DNA from: JAGLOK01 sp963677605
Lineage (GTDB): Bacteria > Bacillota > Clostridia > Christensenellales > UMGS416
Assembly: GCA_963677605.2 (NCBI GenBank)
Contig: CAXXDX010000006.1
Location: 1,547,400-1,611,399 of the forward strand
Direction: 5' to 3'
DNA: 64,000 bases
Part shown: one piece after another, positions 35,606 through 45,134 of the stretch
Layout: the number at the start of each line of letters is the position of its first letter
Position numbering within the stretch: the first letter of the stretch is position 1
Made by a program: the position numbers and the translations under genes
The notes under the pieces: model-generated
Told to the model about the DNA's origin: nothing
The model's input: the letters and a program-made list of their open reading frames with translations, nothing else
The model's database searches: none

Positions 35606-36604
35606 TTATTCCTCTGTTGATGTGACAACTTTCTGCACATCGTCATTGTCCATTATTTCGCTTGGGATTTCAACACCGAGCATTTCTGCAACTTCTGTGT
35701 TTACAACAACCATAGCGTCTTTAAGAGTTGCGATTTCAATCTCTGATGCTGGTGTGCCGTCAAATATTTTTGCAATCATTTCACCTGTTTGCAGACCGAG
35801 TCTGTAATAATCAACGCCCGCTGATGCGAGTGAACCGCGTGTTACCTGTGAATCTTCTGAACCATATACGGGAATGCCTGCTTCGTAAGTTTTTTCAAGG
35901 ATAAGAGGAAGTGATGATACTACCATGTTGTCCGTAAGAGTAAGCATTACGTCAATCTCAGGCAAAATAGCATCTACTACTGTAGCAACATCATTTGTGC
36001 TTGTAATTCCTTTGTCTACAACTTCCATGCCGTATTCGGCTGCAACTTCAATTGCAAGAGCAAGCAATACGTCAGAGTTTACTTCGCTTGTGTTGTGCAG
36101 AATACCGACTTTTACGGCATCCGGTGTAAGCTGTTTGATAAGCTTAAATGTTTCGTCCATAGGCATCTGGTCGCTTGTGCCTGTCATTGTAGCAAGCGGT
36201 GTGCCGTCTGCATTTGCAATTTCTGCTGCAACAGGATCTGTAACAGCCGAGAATATTACCGGAATGCCTTCTGCCTGTGCTGCGCCATATGCTGCCTGTG
36301 CTGTAGGTGTTGATATTGCAAGTATTGCGTCAACTCCGTCAGAAACAAACTTCTGAGCTATTGTGCTTCCTACTGCAGGGTCACCCTGTGAATCCTGATA
36401 GTCAACTGTCAGGTTTTCGCCTTCAACATAGCCAAGCTCTGCAAGTTTGTCAAGTGCGCCCTGGCGGCAAGCGTTAAGTGCAGGATGGTCTACTATCTGA
36501 GATGCTCCCAGTACAAAGCCTTCATCCTTTTTGCATCCTGTGAATACCATTGCGAAAATCACAACAACACACAGTAATATAACTGTCATCTTTCTTAATT
36601 TCAT
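35606..36604 (-). CDS. ABC transporter substrate-binding lipoprotein, TrpX type
   Basis: 332 residues. The signal peptide ends in a lipobox (VFTGC, Cys at about 23), so it is anchored outside the membrane. The body is a two-lobed type I binding protein (LGASQIVDHPALNACRQG; GSTIAQKFVSDGVDAILAI; PVIFSAVTDPVAA). Related proteins bind aromatic amino acids. First gene of the operon, behind a roughly 130-base leader with a terminator-like hairpin. Confidence 0.9.
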   Translation of the reverse strand: MKLRKMTVILLCVVVIFAMVFTGCKKDEGFVLGASQIVDHPALNACRQGALDKLAELGYVEGENLTVDYQDSQGDPAVGSTIAQKFVSDGVDAILAISTPTAQAAYGAAQAEGIPVIFSAVTDPVAAEIANADGTPLATMTGTSDQMPMDETFKLIKQLTPDAVKVGILHNTSEVNSDVLLALAIEVAAEYGMEVVDKGITSTNDVATVVDAILPEIDVMLTLTDNMVVSSLPLILEKTYEAGIPVYGSEDSQVTRGSLASAGVDYYRLGLQTGEMIAKIFDGTPASEIEIATLKDAMVVVNTEVAEMLGVEIPSEIMDNDDVQKVVTSTEE

Positions 36605-36661
36605 AATCCGTACCTCCGTATTATTTCTTTGTCTGTAAATAAAAATCCGTGCTGCCCTAAC

Positions 36662-36702
36662 AAAAAGCTTGGGATAAACCCAAGCGTAATTTGTAATCTT
36701 GG
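36662..36702 (-). promoter_or_regulatory. attenuator-like leader of the trpXYZ-type operon
   Basis: On the minus strand GCTTGGG-TTTAT-CCCAAGC (36685-36667) is followed by TTTTTGTT, a good intrinsic terminator inside the leader. Just upstream CCAAG (36702-36698) can pair with CTTGG of the first arm and would prevent the terminator. No T-box sequence was seen. Confidence 0.6.
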
Positions 36703-36743
36703 CTCTTCTTAACTCATCTCATCTACAGTATTATTATCACTGA

Positions 36744-36772
36744 ATTATATTAAATATAACCAGCCTAGTCAA
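36744..36772 (-). promoter_or_regulatory. promoter of the trpXYZ-type operon
   Basis: Minus strand TTGACT (36772-36767), 17-base spacer, TATAAT (36749-36744). Nearly perfect sigma-A promoter; transcription would start near 36737. Confidence 0.75.
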
Positions 36773-36831
36773 GTTATAAGTGGCCTTCTCAATGTAAATA
36801 ATATATTTTATCTATATTATGTGTAATATTT

Positions 36832-38085
36832 TTAAGCTTTCTGTGAAAGAAGATACTTTTCAGCTTCATCGCTCCACAATCCGTTTGTTTTTTCCACTAT
36901 CTTCGCAAGCTCAGCAAACATCGGATCTTCTTTGCCCAAATCCTCAAAGTCCGCAATTGCAGTAAGAGGCATTTCTATGTGCGTGTAGATAAGCTTTTTA
37001 CCGCCCGGGATTTCCGGAAGATGAAGAGTTGTTTCAACAACGGCATCCAATCCGCCAACATGTGTAATCATGGTTGTCGGATTAATAAGCCCTTTTGCCA
37101 TCATGTCAAGAGACTCTTTCATGTCATCCGTGTTTCCGCCGGAAGTTCCCACTATATGAGTTGCGCCGTAATGAACATTGTAGAAGTTAAAGTTTGCTGA
37201 AAACTCTGTGTCTGTCGGGCCTGCAAAGAAGTTAAGACAACCGTCCTTTGCAAGGATACTGTCACCTTGTTCTACAACAGGCTTAACAGGAGCCATCACG
37301 AATACATCGTCATATCCTTTGCCGTCTGTCATTTCCATAAGTTTTGCTACCGCGCCTTCAGCTCTTGTGTTTACAAAATGAAGCTCAACACCGGCTTTTT
37401 TTGCGACCTCATCCGTAAAGATTGATTTTGCGCGCTCAAGTCTTGCATCGTCAATGTCTGTTACAACAAGCATACCGGGTTTTCTGTCGCAGTGAAGAGC
37501 ATAGTCGATAGCCCCAAGGCCCATAGGGCCTACACCAGCTAGAATTGCCATGTTTCCGCCTTCTGCTATTCCCATCTCATGCACATAGCTTCCCTGAGTT
37601 GTGTGATATGACGCATGGAATGCTCCGACTATGCAGCTCATCGGCTCAGCCAACGATCCATAGAAGTATGTATCAGAGTCAAACTTTAAAAGAGAGCCTG
37701 TTTCCATAGCTTCATGCGGAATTATGCAGTATGTTGAGTCTCCTCCGCAAAATTGATAAGAATATCCCGGCGCATCCAATGAACCTTTATAGTTAAATGC
37801 GGGCTGTATTGAAAACTTCTCGCCTTTTTTAAACTCGCTCTGCCATTTTTCGCCCACTTCAACGATTTCACCGCAGAACTCATGTCCTATCATAGTCGGG
37901 TTTTTATCAATATCGTTAGGAACACGTTTATGGTCTGCACCTTGTTTTGCCGCTTTGTATGATGACATGCAAATGCTGTCTGAGACAACCTTTACAAGTA
38001 TTTCGTCGTTTTTTATCTGCGGAAGTTCAAACTCTTCCAGCCTTAAATCTTTTTTCCCGTAAATTCTTACTGCTTTAGTTTTCAT
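36832..38085 (-). CDS. zinc-dependent medium-chain dehydrogenase, L-sorbose-1-phosphate reductase-like
   Basis: 417 residues. N-terminal GroES-like domain with ICMSSYKAA and GHEFCGEIVEVG (Zn ligand region), then a Rossmann domain with LAGVGPMGLGAIDYA. It is longer than the usual 350-residue alcohol dehydrogenase and resembles the SorE/sorbitol-phosphate group, with FNYKGSLDAPGYSYQFCGGDSTY-like insertion (split: FNYKGSLDAPGY, QFCGGDST). Last gene of the DeoR-led operon. Possible substrates are sugar phosphates or acyloins/diols; the operon would fit oxidation of its product by the dehydrogenase complex. Confidence 0.85.
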   Translation of the reverse strand: MKTKAVRIYGKKDLRLEEFELPQIKNDEILVKVVSDSICMSSYKAAKQGADHKRVPNDIDKNPTMIGHEFCGEIVEVGEKWQSEFKKGEKFSIQPAFNYKGSLDAPGYSYQFCGGDSTYCIIPHEAMETGSLLKFDSDTYFYGSLAEPMSCIVGAFHASYHTTQGSYVHEMGIAEGGNMAILAGVGPMGLGAIDYALHCDRKPGMLVVTDIDDARLERAKSIFTDEVAKKAGVELHFVNTRAEGAVAKLMEMTDGKGYDDVFVMAPVKPVVEQGDSILAKDGCLNFFAGPTDTEFSANFNFYNVHYGATHIVGTSGGNTDDMKESLDMMAKGLINPTTMITHVGGLDAVVETTLHLPEIPGGKKLIYTHIEMPLTAIADFEDLGKEDPMFAELAKIVEKTNGLWSDEAEKYLLSQKA

Positions 38086-38101
38086 ATAAAACTCCTCTTT
38101 T

Positions 38102-38848
38102 CTATATACCCTTTTTAATCATATCAATCTGACATTCATCTTCTTTAGGCTCAAATCCCATCTTTTTATACAACGCTATTGCATGCTTGTTTAAGTCGTC
38201 CGCCATTAAAAACGCTCTCTTTGCTTCATGTTCTATTCCGTAATTAAGCCCTTGTTTTAAAAGTTTCTTAGCAATGCCGCGTCTTTGAAATTTAGGATGA
38301 ACTGCCAGTTCACGAATCCAAAGCACAGCGCCTTTTTCGCTTTCATGCGAATAGATTCCCACACAGATTAATCCGGCAAGCACGCCTTCTACCATATGAA
38401 CAAGAATAGTATTGTCAGTCATCCCAATATTTTGCGATTGCTCACAGTCAGGGCTCATCCAGTCAGCTATCCATTCTGCAGTCTGACCCATAAATCCTCG
38501 GCTTTGACCTTTACACGCAAAGGTTAGCTCCGAAGCTTCTTTGTATTGTCCTGTTTCTAAGAAGCAGTAATCATCTGTATTTTCTACATCCGTTATATCT
38601 GTATTCCAATAGTCTCTGAAAACACCAAATACTTCATATCCTTCTTTTTCAAACAAATCAACATGATCTTCGTCCACAAAAGAGATGATGAAATTACTAT
38701 CCTTTTTTAAAGCGTCTATAAAGATTTCAATGTCACTAAACGCATAATGATACTTCATAAGGTTAAAATCTTTTGAATAGCCTTTAAGAAGAATCAATTC
38801 ATTATTATTGATAAGTTCCGAAAATTCACTTAAGTCGTTATATCCCAT
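38102..38848 (-). CDS. GNAT-family N-acetyltransferase
   Basis: 248 residues. The C-terminal half is a GNAT domain with acetyl-CoA loop VHPKFQRRGIAKKLL and NKHAIALYKKMGF. The N-terminal half (1-110) is less conserved and may be a degenerate second GNAT fold. Substrate unknown. It lies in the gap between the fused E1 gene and the zinc dehydrogenase, on the same strand with short spacers (81 and 16 bases), so it is probably in the same transcript. Confidence 0.85.
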   Translation of the reverse strand: MGYNDLSEFSELINNNELILLKGYSKDFNLMKYHYAFSDIEIFIDALKKDSNFIISFVDEDHVDLFEKEGYEVFGVFRDYWNTDITDVENTDDYCFLETGQYKEASELTFACKGQSRGFMGQTAEWIADWMSPDCEQSQNIGMTDNTILVHMVEGVLAGLICVGIYSHESEKGAVLWIRELAVHPKFQRRGIAKKLLKQGLNYGIEHEAKRAFLMADDLNKHAIALYKKMGFEPKEDECQIDMIKKGI

Positions 38849-38929
38849 ATAGGTTAACGAACTATAAGCGAATTTTTCGGAATCATGCTTGATTTTTAAG
38901 AAATCAGTTTCTGTTATTTTATGCTCCTG

Positions 38930-41404
38930 TTAGATACCAAGTTTTGATGTTCTCATCTTCTCAAGTTTCGTAAAATTATTCTTTGAAACATGTCCCGGCA
39001 ATGGAACGATTTTTTCATGAATCGCGTCGATTATCCAGTCAGCCTGCGGGAAGAAGTGATTTTCCAGCTCAAATGCAGGTGTAATCCAGTTACGCGAACC
39101 GACAACAACTGGAGGCGCATCGAGATAGTCAAACGCAAGCTCTGTAACGTTTTGTGCCAAATCTTTCATGAATGAGTTGCGCTCGCAAGCATCGCCTGTA
39201 ACTATAAGGCGGCCTGTCTTTTTAACTGACTCGATAACTTTTTCATAGTCAAACGGTACGATTGAACGGGCGTCAATAACTTCCATTTCCATTCCGTATT
39301 TTTCTTTGAGTATGTCAGCTGCTTCTATCACTCTGTAGAGCGTTGCACCGATTGAAAGAACTGTTACATCCTTGCCTTCGCGTTTTACATCAGGATCGCC
39401 GAATGCAACTTCGTAGCTGCCTTCTGGAACTCCGCCTTCGTGGAACAATTCGCCCACGTCATATATTCTCTGGCTTTCAAGGAATATAACGGGGTCTGTG
39501 CCGTTAAGCGCTGCAGTCATAAGCCCTTTTGCGTCATATGGTGTTGCAGGGAACACGACTTTAAGGCCAGGAATATGCGCACAAAGCGCTGACCAGTCCT
39601 GTGAGTGCTGTGCACCGTATTTTGATCCGACTGACATACGCAGAACCAAAGGCATTTTGATAACATTTGCGCTCATTGCCTGCCATTTGCTCATCTGGTT
39701 GAATACTTCATCACCTGCTCGGCCAAGGAAGTCCGCATACATAAGCTCAACGATTGCACGTCCGCCTGTCATGGCATATCCTACACCTGAGCCGACGATT
39801 GCAGCTTCGGAGATAGGTGAGTTGAAGAAACGGTGATAGGGGATTGCTTCTGTGAGTCCGCGGTATACGGCAAATGCTCCGCCCCAATCGCGGCAATCTT
39901 CACCGTAAGCGATGAGTGTCGGATCTTCGTAAAATTTATCAAAGATTGCTTCAAACAATCCGTCGCGCAGCTGATATGATTTTACTTTGCTGAAAGCTTT
40001 TCCGTTTGCATCCAAGCCGAAACGCTCTTTCTTTGCAATCTGCTTTACCCTAGGGTTTTCTTCCTTAGGCATAAGAACTTCTGCTTCACGTGTAGTGTCC
40101 ATGCTAGGAACAGATTTATTAGAAAACATCATATCTGCGATAAGGTTTGGATTTTTGTCCAAATCCATACGCGGTGAAATTTCATCATCGCGAACAAGTT
40201 TAACTGCATTTAAAATGTCTTCTTTACATGCAGCTTCGATTTCCTCGATTTCTTTTTTTGTAGCAACCTTAGCATCAAGCATCTGCTTTTTAAATTCAAC
40301 AATAGAGTCAGCTTCTACCCATGCATCGATTTCTTCTTTTGTTCTGTAACTCGAAGAGTCCGAAGGGCTGTGTCCGCTGACGCGGTATGTGATGACATCC
40401 AGTAGAATCGGACCTTCGCCTTTTTCAATAAGCTCTCTTTTGCGCTTATATGCATCTATTACAGCAAGAGGGTTCATACCGTCAACACGCTCTGCATGCA
40501 TCTGATTTTCAGTGATGCCCGCGCCAAGACGTGCAACGATTCCATAAGCCATTGTTTCGCCGCTTGTCTGACCACCCATTCCGTATGAGTTGTTAAAGAT
40601 ATTAAACACGAGAGGAAGTCCGCCTTTGTGAGCGTCGTCCCAAAGCATTTTATACTGATCCATAGCAGAGAAGTTCATTGCTTCATAAACAGGTCCGCAG
40701 CCGAGTGACCCATCACCTATATTACAAATAACAAGGCCTTCTTTGCTGTTTGATTTTTTAAACAATGCAGCGCCTGCTGCAATATCTGCAGAACCGCCAA
40801 CCAAAGCGTTGTTAGGATATACGCCGAATGGTGTGAAGAATGCGTGCATTGAGCCGCCCAATCCGCGGTTAAAGCCTGTAGTCTTTGCCCAAACTTCAGA
40901 AAGCATTCCGTATAAAAGGAAGTCTTTTGCAAGAGCTTTTGTTGTTTTTGCTTTGCTGTGCTCTTTTACGACATTGTAGATAAGCCCGTCAAAGAAATTC
41001 TCCATGATTTCCATAAGCTCTTCATCCGAAAGCTTTTCGATTGCCGACAAGCTCTTAGCTAAGATTTCGCCGTGACTTCTGTGTGAGCCGAACGTATAAT
41101 CATTTATATCAAGATGAAAAGCCTGGCCGACATATGCCGCTTCCTGTCCTATAGCAAGGTGAGCAGGACCGGGATAGTTATAGGGAAGTCCTTCGTATTC
41201 GCCTGTGATTTTAACATCGTTAAGCATTGTTTCGAAGTTTCTTATTATAAGCATGTCGCGGTATATATTTAAAAACTCCTGCTTTGAAAAATTGTCTTTT
41301 TCATCTTTCACTGTCTTCTGATATTCATTAAGTTTAATGTCTTTAAATTTAATTGTGCCGGACTTTCTGATTTCCTGTGGCATTACTTCCAGTTTCTTAG
41401 TCAT
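38930..41404 (-). CDS. 2-oxoacid/acetoin dehydrogenase E1, fused alpha-beta chain
   Basis: 824 residues. Residues about 40-400 are an E1 alpha domain with the thiamine-diphosphate motif GDGSLGCGP...NN (GDGSLG to IFNNSYGMGG) and phosphorylation-loop-like SGHSPSDSSSY. Residues about 480-810 are an E1 beta domain (IAYGEDCRDWGGAF, FFNSPISEAAIVG, VELMYADFLGRAGDEV). In most bacteria of this type these are two genes; here a charged linker (about 400-480) joins them. It decarboxylates a 2-oxoacid or cleaves acetoin and passes the acyl group to E2. AAGGAG is 6 bases before the ATG. Confidence 0.92.
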   Translation of the reverse strand: MTKKLEVMPQEIRKSGTIKFKDIKLNEYQKTVKDEKDNFSKQEFLNIYRDMLIIRNFETMLNDVKITGEYEGLPYNYPGPAHLAIGQEAAYVGQAFHLDINDYTFGSHRSHGEILAKSLSAIEKLSDEELMEIMENFFDGLIYNVVKEHSKAKTTKALAKDFLLYGMLSEVWAKTTGFNRGLGGSMHAFFTPFGVYPNNALVGGSADIAAGAALFKKSNSKEGLVICNIGDGSLGCGPVYEAMNFSAMDQYKMLWDDAHKGGLPLVFNIFNNSYGMGGQTSGETMAYGIVARLGAGITENQMHAERVDGMNPLAVIDAYKRKRELIEKGEGPILLDVITYRVSGHSPSDSSSYRTKEEIDAWVEADSIVEFKKQMLDAKVATKKEIEEIEAACKEDILNAVKLVRDDEISPRMDLDKNPNLIADMMFSNKSVPSMDTTREAEVLMPKEENPRVKQIAKKERFGLDANGKAFSKVKSYQLRDGLFEAIFDKFYEDPTLIAYGEDCRDWGGAFAVYRGLTEAIPYHRFFNSPISEAAIVGSGVGYAMTGGRAIVELMYADFLGRAGDEVFNQMSKWQAMSANVIKMPLVLRMSVGSKYGAQHSQDWSALCAHIPGLKVVFPATPYDAKGLMTAALNGTDPVIFLESQRIYDVGELFHEGGVPEGSYEVAFGDPDVKREGKDVTVLSIGATLYRVIEAADILKEKYGMEMEVIDARSIVPFDYEKVIESVKKTGRLIVTGDACERNSFMKDLAQNVTELAFDYLDAPPVVVGSRNWITPAFELENHFFPQADWIIDAIHEKIVPLPGHVSKNNFTKLEKMRTSKLGI

Positions 41405-41442
41405 GATTCACTCCTTGATTATGTCAAATATTAAATATTCAA

Positions 41443-42807
41443 TTACAGTTGGAAGACTGCTTCGCGTATTACTTCGCTTACAGTCGGGTGTGGGAAAACA
41501 AACTTCTTGATTTCATCTATGCTCATCTGCTTTTCTATCATCATCCCTGCAGAGATTATTATTTCTGAGGAATAGTTGCCTATCATGTGAACGCCGACCA
41601 ATGTGTTTTTCTCATTGTCAACGAGTATTTTTATAATTCCTTCGCCGCGTTCATTTTCCGCCATATATCGGCCTGCGTAGTTCATGGTGATAACTTTCTC
41701 CGTTACATCAAGCCCTGCTTCTTTAGCAGTTTCTTTTGTATAACCAAGTCCTGCAACTTCAGGATTGGTGTAAATAACACCGGGGATTGCGTCATAGCTC
41801 ATTACATCTCGTTTGCCCACCATATTGTTTACTGCCACTTCCGAATGACGATATGCAGTGTGAGCAAGCATCGAGCGTCCATTTACATCGCCTGCGCAGT
41901 ATACGTTAGCAACATTTGTCTGGCAGCGTTCATCGATTACTACTCTTCCGCGCTCTACCTGAACTCCTATAGCTTCAAGACCGATTCCTTGAGAGTTTGG
42001 TCTGCGTCCGACTGAAAGCAGTACTTTGTCTGCCGGAACTTCAATTTTTTCACCGTCTTTTTCATAGGTCACAGAATTTTTGCCAACCTTCGTAACGGCG
42101 CATGAAAGGTTGAATTTGACACCTTTTGCTTCATATTCTTTTTGCAATATCTTTGCAATGTCCGAGTCAATCGCTCCGCCGATTTTAGGAAGCATCTCAA
42201 TTACTGTCACATCGCTGCCAACCGAGTTAAAATAGCTCGCCATTTCAAGGCCGATAACTCCGCCACCGATTACAACCAGCTTTTCAGGAACTTCCATGAG
42301 GTCAAGCATTTCACGGCTTGTAAGCACAAATCCCGCATCAAACGCTTCTTTCACTCCGTCAATCGGAGGAACTACAGGTGAAGAGCCTGTAGCAATAAGA
42401 AGTCTTTTTCCTGTGTAAACAGTGTCGCCCGCCTTCACTTGAAATCCATCAGCGTTCTGTCCCTGAATAACGCCTTCTGCCTCTATTATTTCAGCGCCTG
42501 CGCCTTTAACCTGATTTTTAACGCCGCCTGTAAGTTTTTTAACAACCTTGTTCTTTCGTTTAATAACAGCTTTGTGGTCAATGGTTACACCTTCTGCTAT
42601 CACGCCGTATTTCTCGCCATGCTCAGCGGAGTCTTTTATCTTTGCTGAATATAAAAGGGTTTTTGTAGGTATACACCCACGGTTTAAGCATACGCCGCCG
42701 ATTGTCTCTTTTTCGATAAGAAGAACTTTTAAACCTTCATGGCCTGCGCGCTCACATGCGAGATAACCCGCAGGACCGCCGCCCAACACGATTAAATCAT
42801 AAATCAT
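41443..42807 (-). CDS. lpdA: dihydrolipoyl dehydrogenase (E3)
   Basis: 454 residues. FAD motif GGGPAGYLACERAG, redox disulphide GGVCLNRGCIPTK, NAD motif VIGGGVIGLEMASYF and the C-terminal catalytic HPTVSE are all present. It reoxidises the lipoyl groups of E2 with NAD+. Its start overlaps the E2 stop (ATGA). Upstream of the fused E1 by 38 bases. Confidence 0.95.
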   Translation of the reverse strand: MIYDLIVLGGGPAGYLACERAGHEGLKVLLIEKETIGGVCLNRGCIPTKTLLYSAKIKDSAEHGEKYGVIAEGVTIDHKAVIKRKNKVVKKLTGGVKNQVKGAGAEIIEAEGVIQGQNADGFQVKAGDTVYTGKRLLIATGSSPVVPPIDGVKEAFDAGFVLTSREMLDLMEVPEKLVVIGGGVIGLEMASYFNSVGSDVTVIEMLPKIGGAIDSDIAKILQKEYEAKGVKFNLSCAVTKVGKNSVTYEKDGEKIEVPADKVLLSVGRRPNSQGIGLEAIGVQVERGRVVIDERCQTNVANVYCAGDVNGRSMLAHTAYRHSEVAVNNMVGKRDVMSYDAIPGVIYTNPEVAGLGYTKETAKEAGLDVTEKVITMNYAGRYMAENERGEGIIKILVDNEKNTLVGVHMIGNYSSEIIISAGMMIEKQMSIDEIKKFVFPHPTVSEVIREAVFQL

Positions 42808-44075
42808 AATGAGCCTCCTACAGCGCTTTCAAGCGAAAGGTTTTGTGTGAAGTTTTCGAGATAGCTGCAAAGATCCTGAAGGAAGCGTGCAGCTGGTGCA
42901 CCGTCAACGGCTCTATGGTCAAATGTCAATGACAGTCCCATTGCCTGATAAGGAGTGCCATCCGGCTTTAACTTAGTAGTTAGATTGCAAACACCAAGGA
43001 TTGCAGTCTGCGGAGGATTGATAACAGGTGTGAAGCTTTCAACACCCAGCGTACCAAGGTTTGTTACGGTGAACGTTCCTCCGCTCAGAAGATCCGGAGA
43101 TATCTTCCCGACTCTTGCATCGTCAATAATAGCCTTTGTGTTTTGTGACAAAGAGTTTAATGTAAGAGTGTTAGCTCCAAAAAGTGTCGGCACCAACAGT
43201 CCGCGATTGGAATCGACCGCTATACCGATATTAACATTTTTATATCTGTGCATCTCATCATCCATGAAGTGTGCATTAATATCAGGATGATTAAGCACAA
43301 CTCTTGAAACAGCATATAATATCATGTCGTTTACAGTGATATTATTTATGCCCATGCTTTCTTTCTTAGCTTTAATGACTTTTCTGAATCCCATGATGTT
43401 TGAAGCATCAAATGATGAATTGAGTGTAAGCTGAGCCATGTTTGACAGTGACTGATGCATACTTTTTGCAATAATCTTGCGCATGTTGGAATGCTTAACA
43501 GCTTCATATTCACCCATATCAGTGCTTTGTACAGCAGATGCTGCAGCCTGTGCTGCACCGCCTGTTACTTTTATACCCTGACGGATAAGCTCTTTTACAT
43601 CGCGCTCTATAATTCTGCCTTCGGGGCCTGTTGCATTTGCATAGCTTATATCTGCATCGCTTTTTTCAGCAAGGTTTTTAGCACGCGGCGAAATTTTTAC
43701 TTTACCGCCATCCGATACGGCAGGTGCTGTCGCAACTGCTGCCGGCTCAGCTTTTGGAGCCTCCTGTTTAGGAGCTTCTGCCTCTTCTTTTGCAGGCTCT
43801 TGACTTGCGCCAGCTGCAAACTCGCCAATGTCTTCTCCGGCTTCGCCCAGAACGAGGACATTTTCCAAACAAACGACATCATCGCCTTCTTCATACAGAA
43901 GTTTAAGCACTGTGCCGTCCGCAGGGGATTCCTCTTCAAATACGGCTTTGTCGGTTTCATATACAAATAGTATATCGCCGGCTTTAACCGAGTCACCTTC
44001 TTTTACTTTCCACTCGACAATGATACAGCTTTCAACACTGATACCCTGTCTTGGCATTATTACTGCTTGTGCCAT
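42804..44075 (-). CDS. dihydrolipoamide acyltransferase (E2)
   Basis: 423 residues. One N-terminal lipoyl domain with the lipoylation site ETDKAVFEEE (Lys near 44), an Ala/Pro/Glu linker, a peripheral-subunit-binding domain (ISPRAKNLAEKSD...GPEGRIIERDV) and a catalytic core ending in TFDHRAVDGAPAARF with the HxxxDG site. It moves the acyl group to CoA. Structural gene directly after the deoR-type regulator. Confidence 0.94.
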   Translation of the reverse strand: MAQAVIMPRQGISVESCIIVEWKVKEGDSVKAGDILFVYETDKAVFEEESPADGTVLKLLYEEGDDVVCLENVLVLGEAGEDIGEFAAGASQEPAKEEAEAPKQEAPKAEPAAVATAPAVSDGGKVKISPRAKNLAEKSDADISYANATGPEGRIIERDVKELIRQGIKVTGGAAQAAASAVQSTDMGEYEAVKHSNMRKIIAKSMHQSLSNMAQLTLNSSFDASNIMGFRKVIKAKKESMGINNITVNDMILYAVSRVVLNHPDINAHFMDDEMHRYKNVNIGIAVDSNRGLLVPTLFGANTLTLNSLSQNTKAIIDDARVGKISPDLLSGGTFTVTNLGTLGVESFTPVINPPQTAILGVCNLTTKLKPDGTPYQAMGLSLTFDHRAVDGAPAARFLQDLCSYLENFTQNLSLESAVGGSL

Positions 44076-44091
44076 TTTACCCTCCGATATT

Positions 44092-44853
44092 TTAAACTAA
44101 AATTAATTCCGTCTTGTCTTCCAACTCTTCTTTTACATAATCGGGCAGATTTTTATCTGTTATAAATACATCCACATCTTCCCAGTCGCAAAATTTAATC
44201 ATACTTGTATATGTCGCCTTTGAAGAGTCGCCAACTACTATTACCCTGTTTGCGCTTTTTATCATTGCTTTTTTTATCTCATCTTCAGGAAAGTTTTCTA
44301 CACAAGGGCCATCGCTTCCCATAAAGCCGCTTGTGCCGATTATTGCAACATCCGCTTTAATCTCTGATATTGCACGAACTGCCCATCCTCCTACAAGTGC
44401 ATTGGAGTTTGATCTGATTTCTCCGCCTACTATATATGTTTTAATTTTGAAATCATCCAGTATCTGCGCAGTTTTTGGTGCGTTTGTAAAAACTGCTATA
44501 TCCTTTTTTAGCCCAAGCATAGAGGCCGCCATATATACCGAGCTCCCTGCATCCAAAAGAAGAATTGAGCCATTTTCCACTAAATCCACAGCAGCTTTTG
44601 CGATACGCTCTTTTTCTTCTCTGAATTTTATGCTCTTTTCAACAAAAGACGGTTCAAGCCTTTCGTTTGAGATAACAGCTCCGCCGTACCCTTTTTTGGC
44701 TATACCCATCTTTTCCAGGTGCTTGAGATCTTTTCTTATTGTTTCAGAAGACACCTCAAATAGACTCGCAAGCTCGGATACACGTATCTTACCCTCGCTG
44801 CGCAGTTTTTTTTCTATATAATCTCTTCTTTCCTGTGGAAATCTTGTGCTCAT
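44092..44853 (-). CDS. DeoR-family transcriptional regulator
   Basis: 253 residues. N-terminal HTH (ELASLFEVSSETIRKDLKHLE) and a C-terminal DeoR sugar-phosphate sensor domain (GSSVYMAA, VGGEIRSNSNALVGGWAV, DSSKATYTSMIKF). The ATG at 44853 has AGAAGGAG 7 bases before it; an ORF extension upstream lacks a site. First gene of the E2-E3-E1 operon, behind a consensus promoter bracketed by inverted repeats. It is likely an autorepressor released by a phosphorylated sugar. Confidence 0.92.
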   Translation of the reverse strand: MSTRFPQERRDYIEKKLRSEGKIRVSELASLFEVSSETIRKDLKHLEKMGIAKKGYGGAVISNERLEPSFVEKSIKFREEKERIAKAAVDLVENGSILLLDAGSSVYMAASMLGLKKDIAVFTNAPKTAQILDDFKIKTYIVGGEIRSNSNALVGGWAVRAISEIKADVAIIGTSGFMGSDGPCVENFPEDEIKKAMIKSANRVIVVGDSSKATYTSMIKFCDWEDVDVFITDKNLPDYVKEELEDKTELILV

Positions 44854-44911
44854 AGGCGCTCCTTCTGGTTTAAAAGCATTTGTGTGTAGCAAAACAATTT
44901 TGCGCAACAAA

Positions 44912-45002
44912 AAACAACAAAAACCAACTTACTGCAATTATATGCCTTTATTATGTTGGTGTCAACGCAAAAGACATGCAATATTATTTGTTTTTGTTGT
45001 TT
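44912..45002. promoter_or_regulatory. consensus promoter between two 13-bp inverted repeats (DeoR operators)
   Basis: Minus strand TTGACA (44965-44960), 17 bases, TATAAT (44942-44937): a perfect consensus. AAACAACAAAAAC at 44912-44924 and its exact reverse complement at 44990-45002 flank it, 65 bases between. Two separated identical sites suit a looping DeoR repressor. Confidence 0.7.
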
Positions 45003-45134
45003 TCACTTGGTTTTTAATAAAAATAAACCAATTTACATATTATGCTTTACAATATTGTATAAAATAAGCAATATGACTCATTCAGAAATAGTAAATCAGG
45101 ACTTTTTTTACTCATGTCATACGGTTTATACAAT

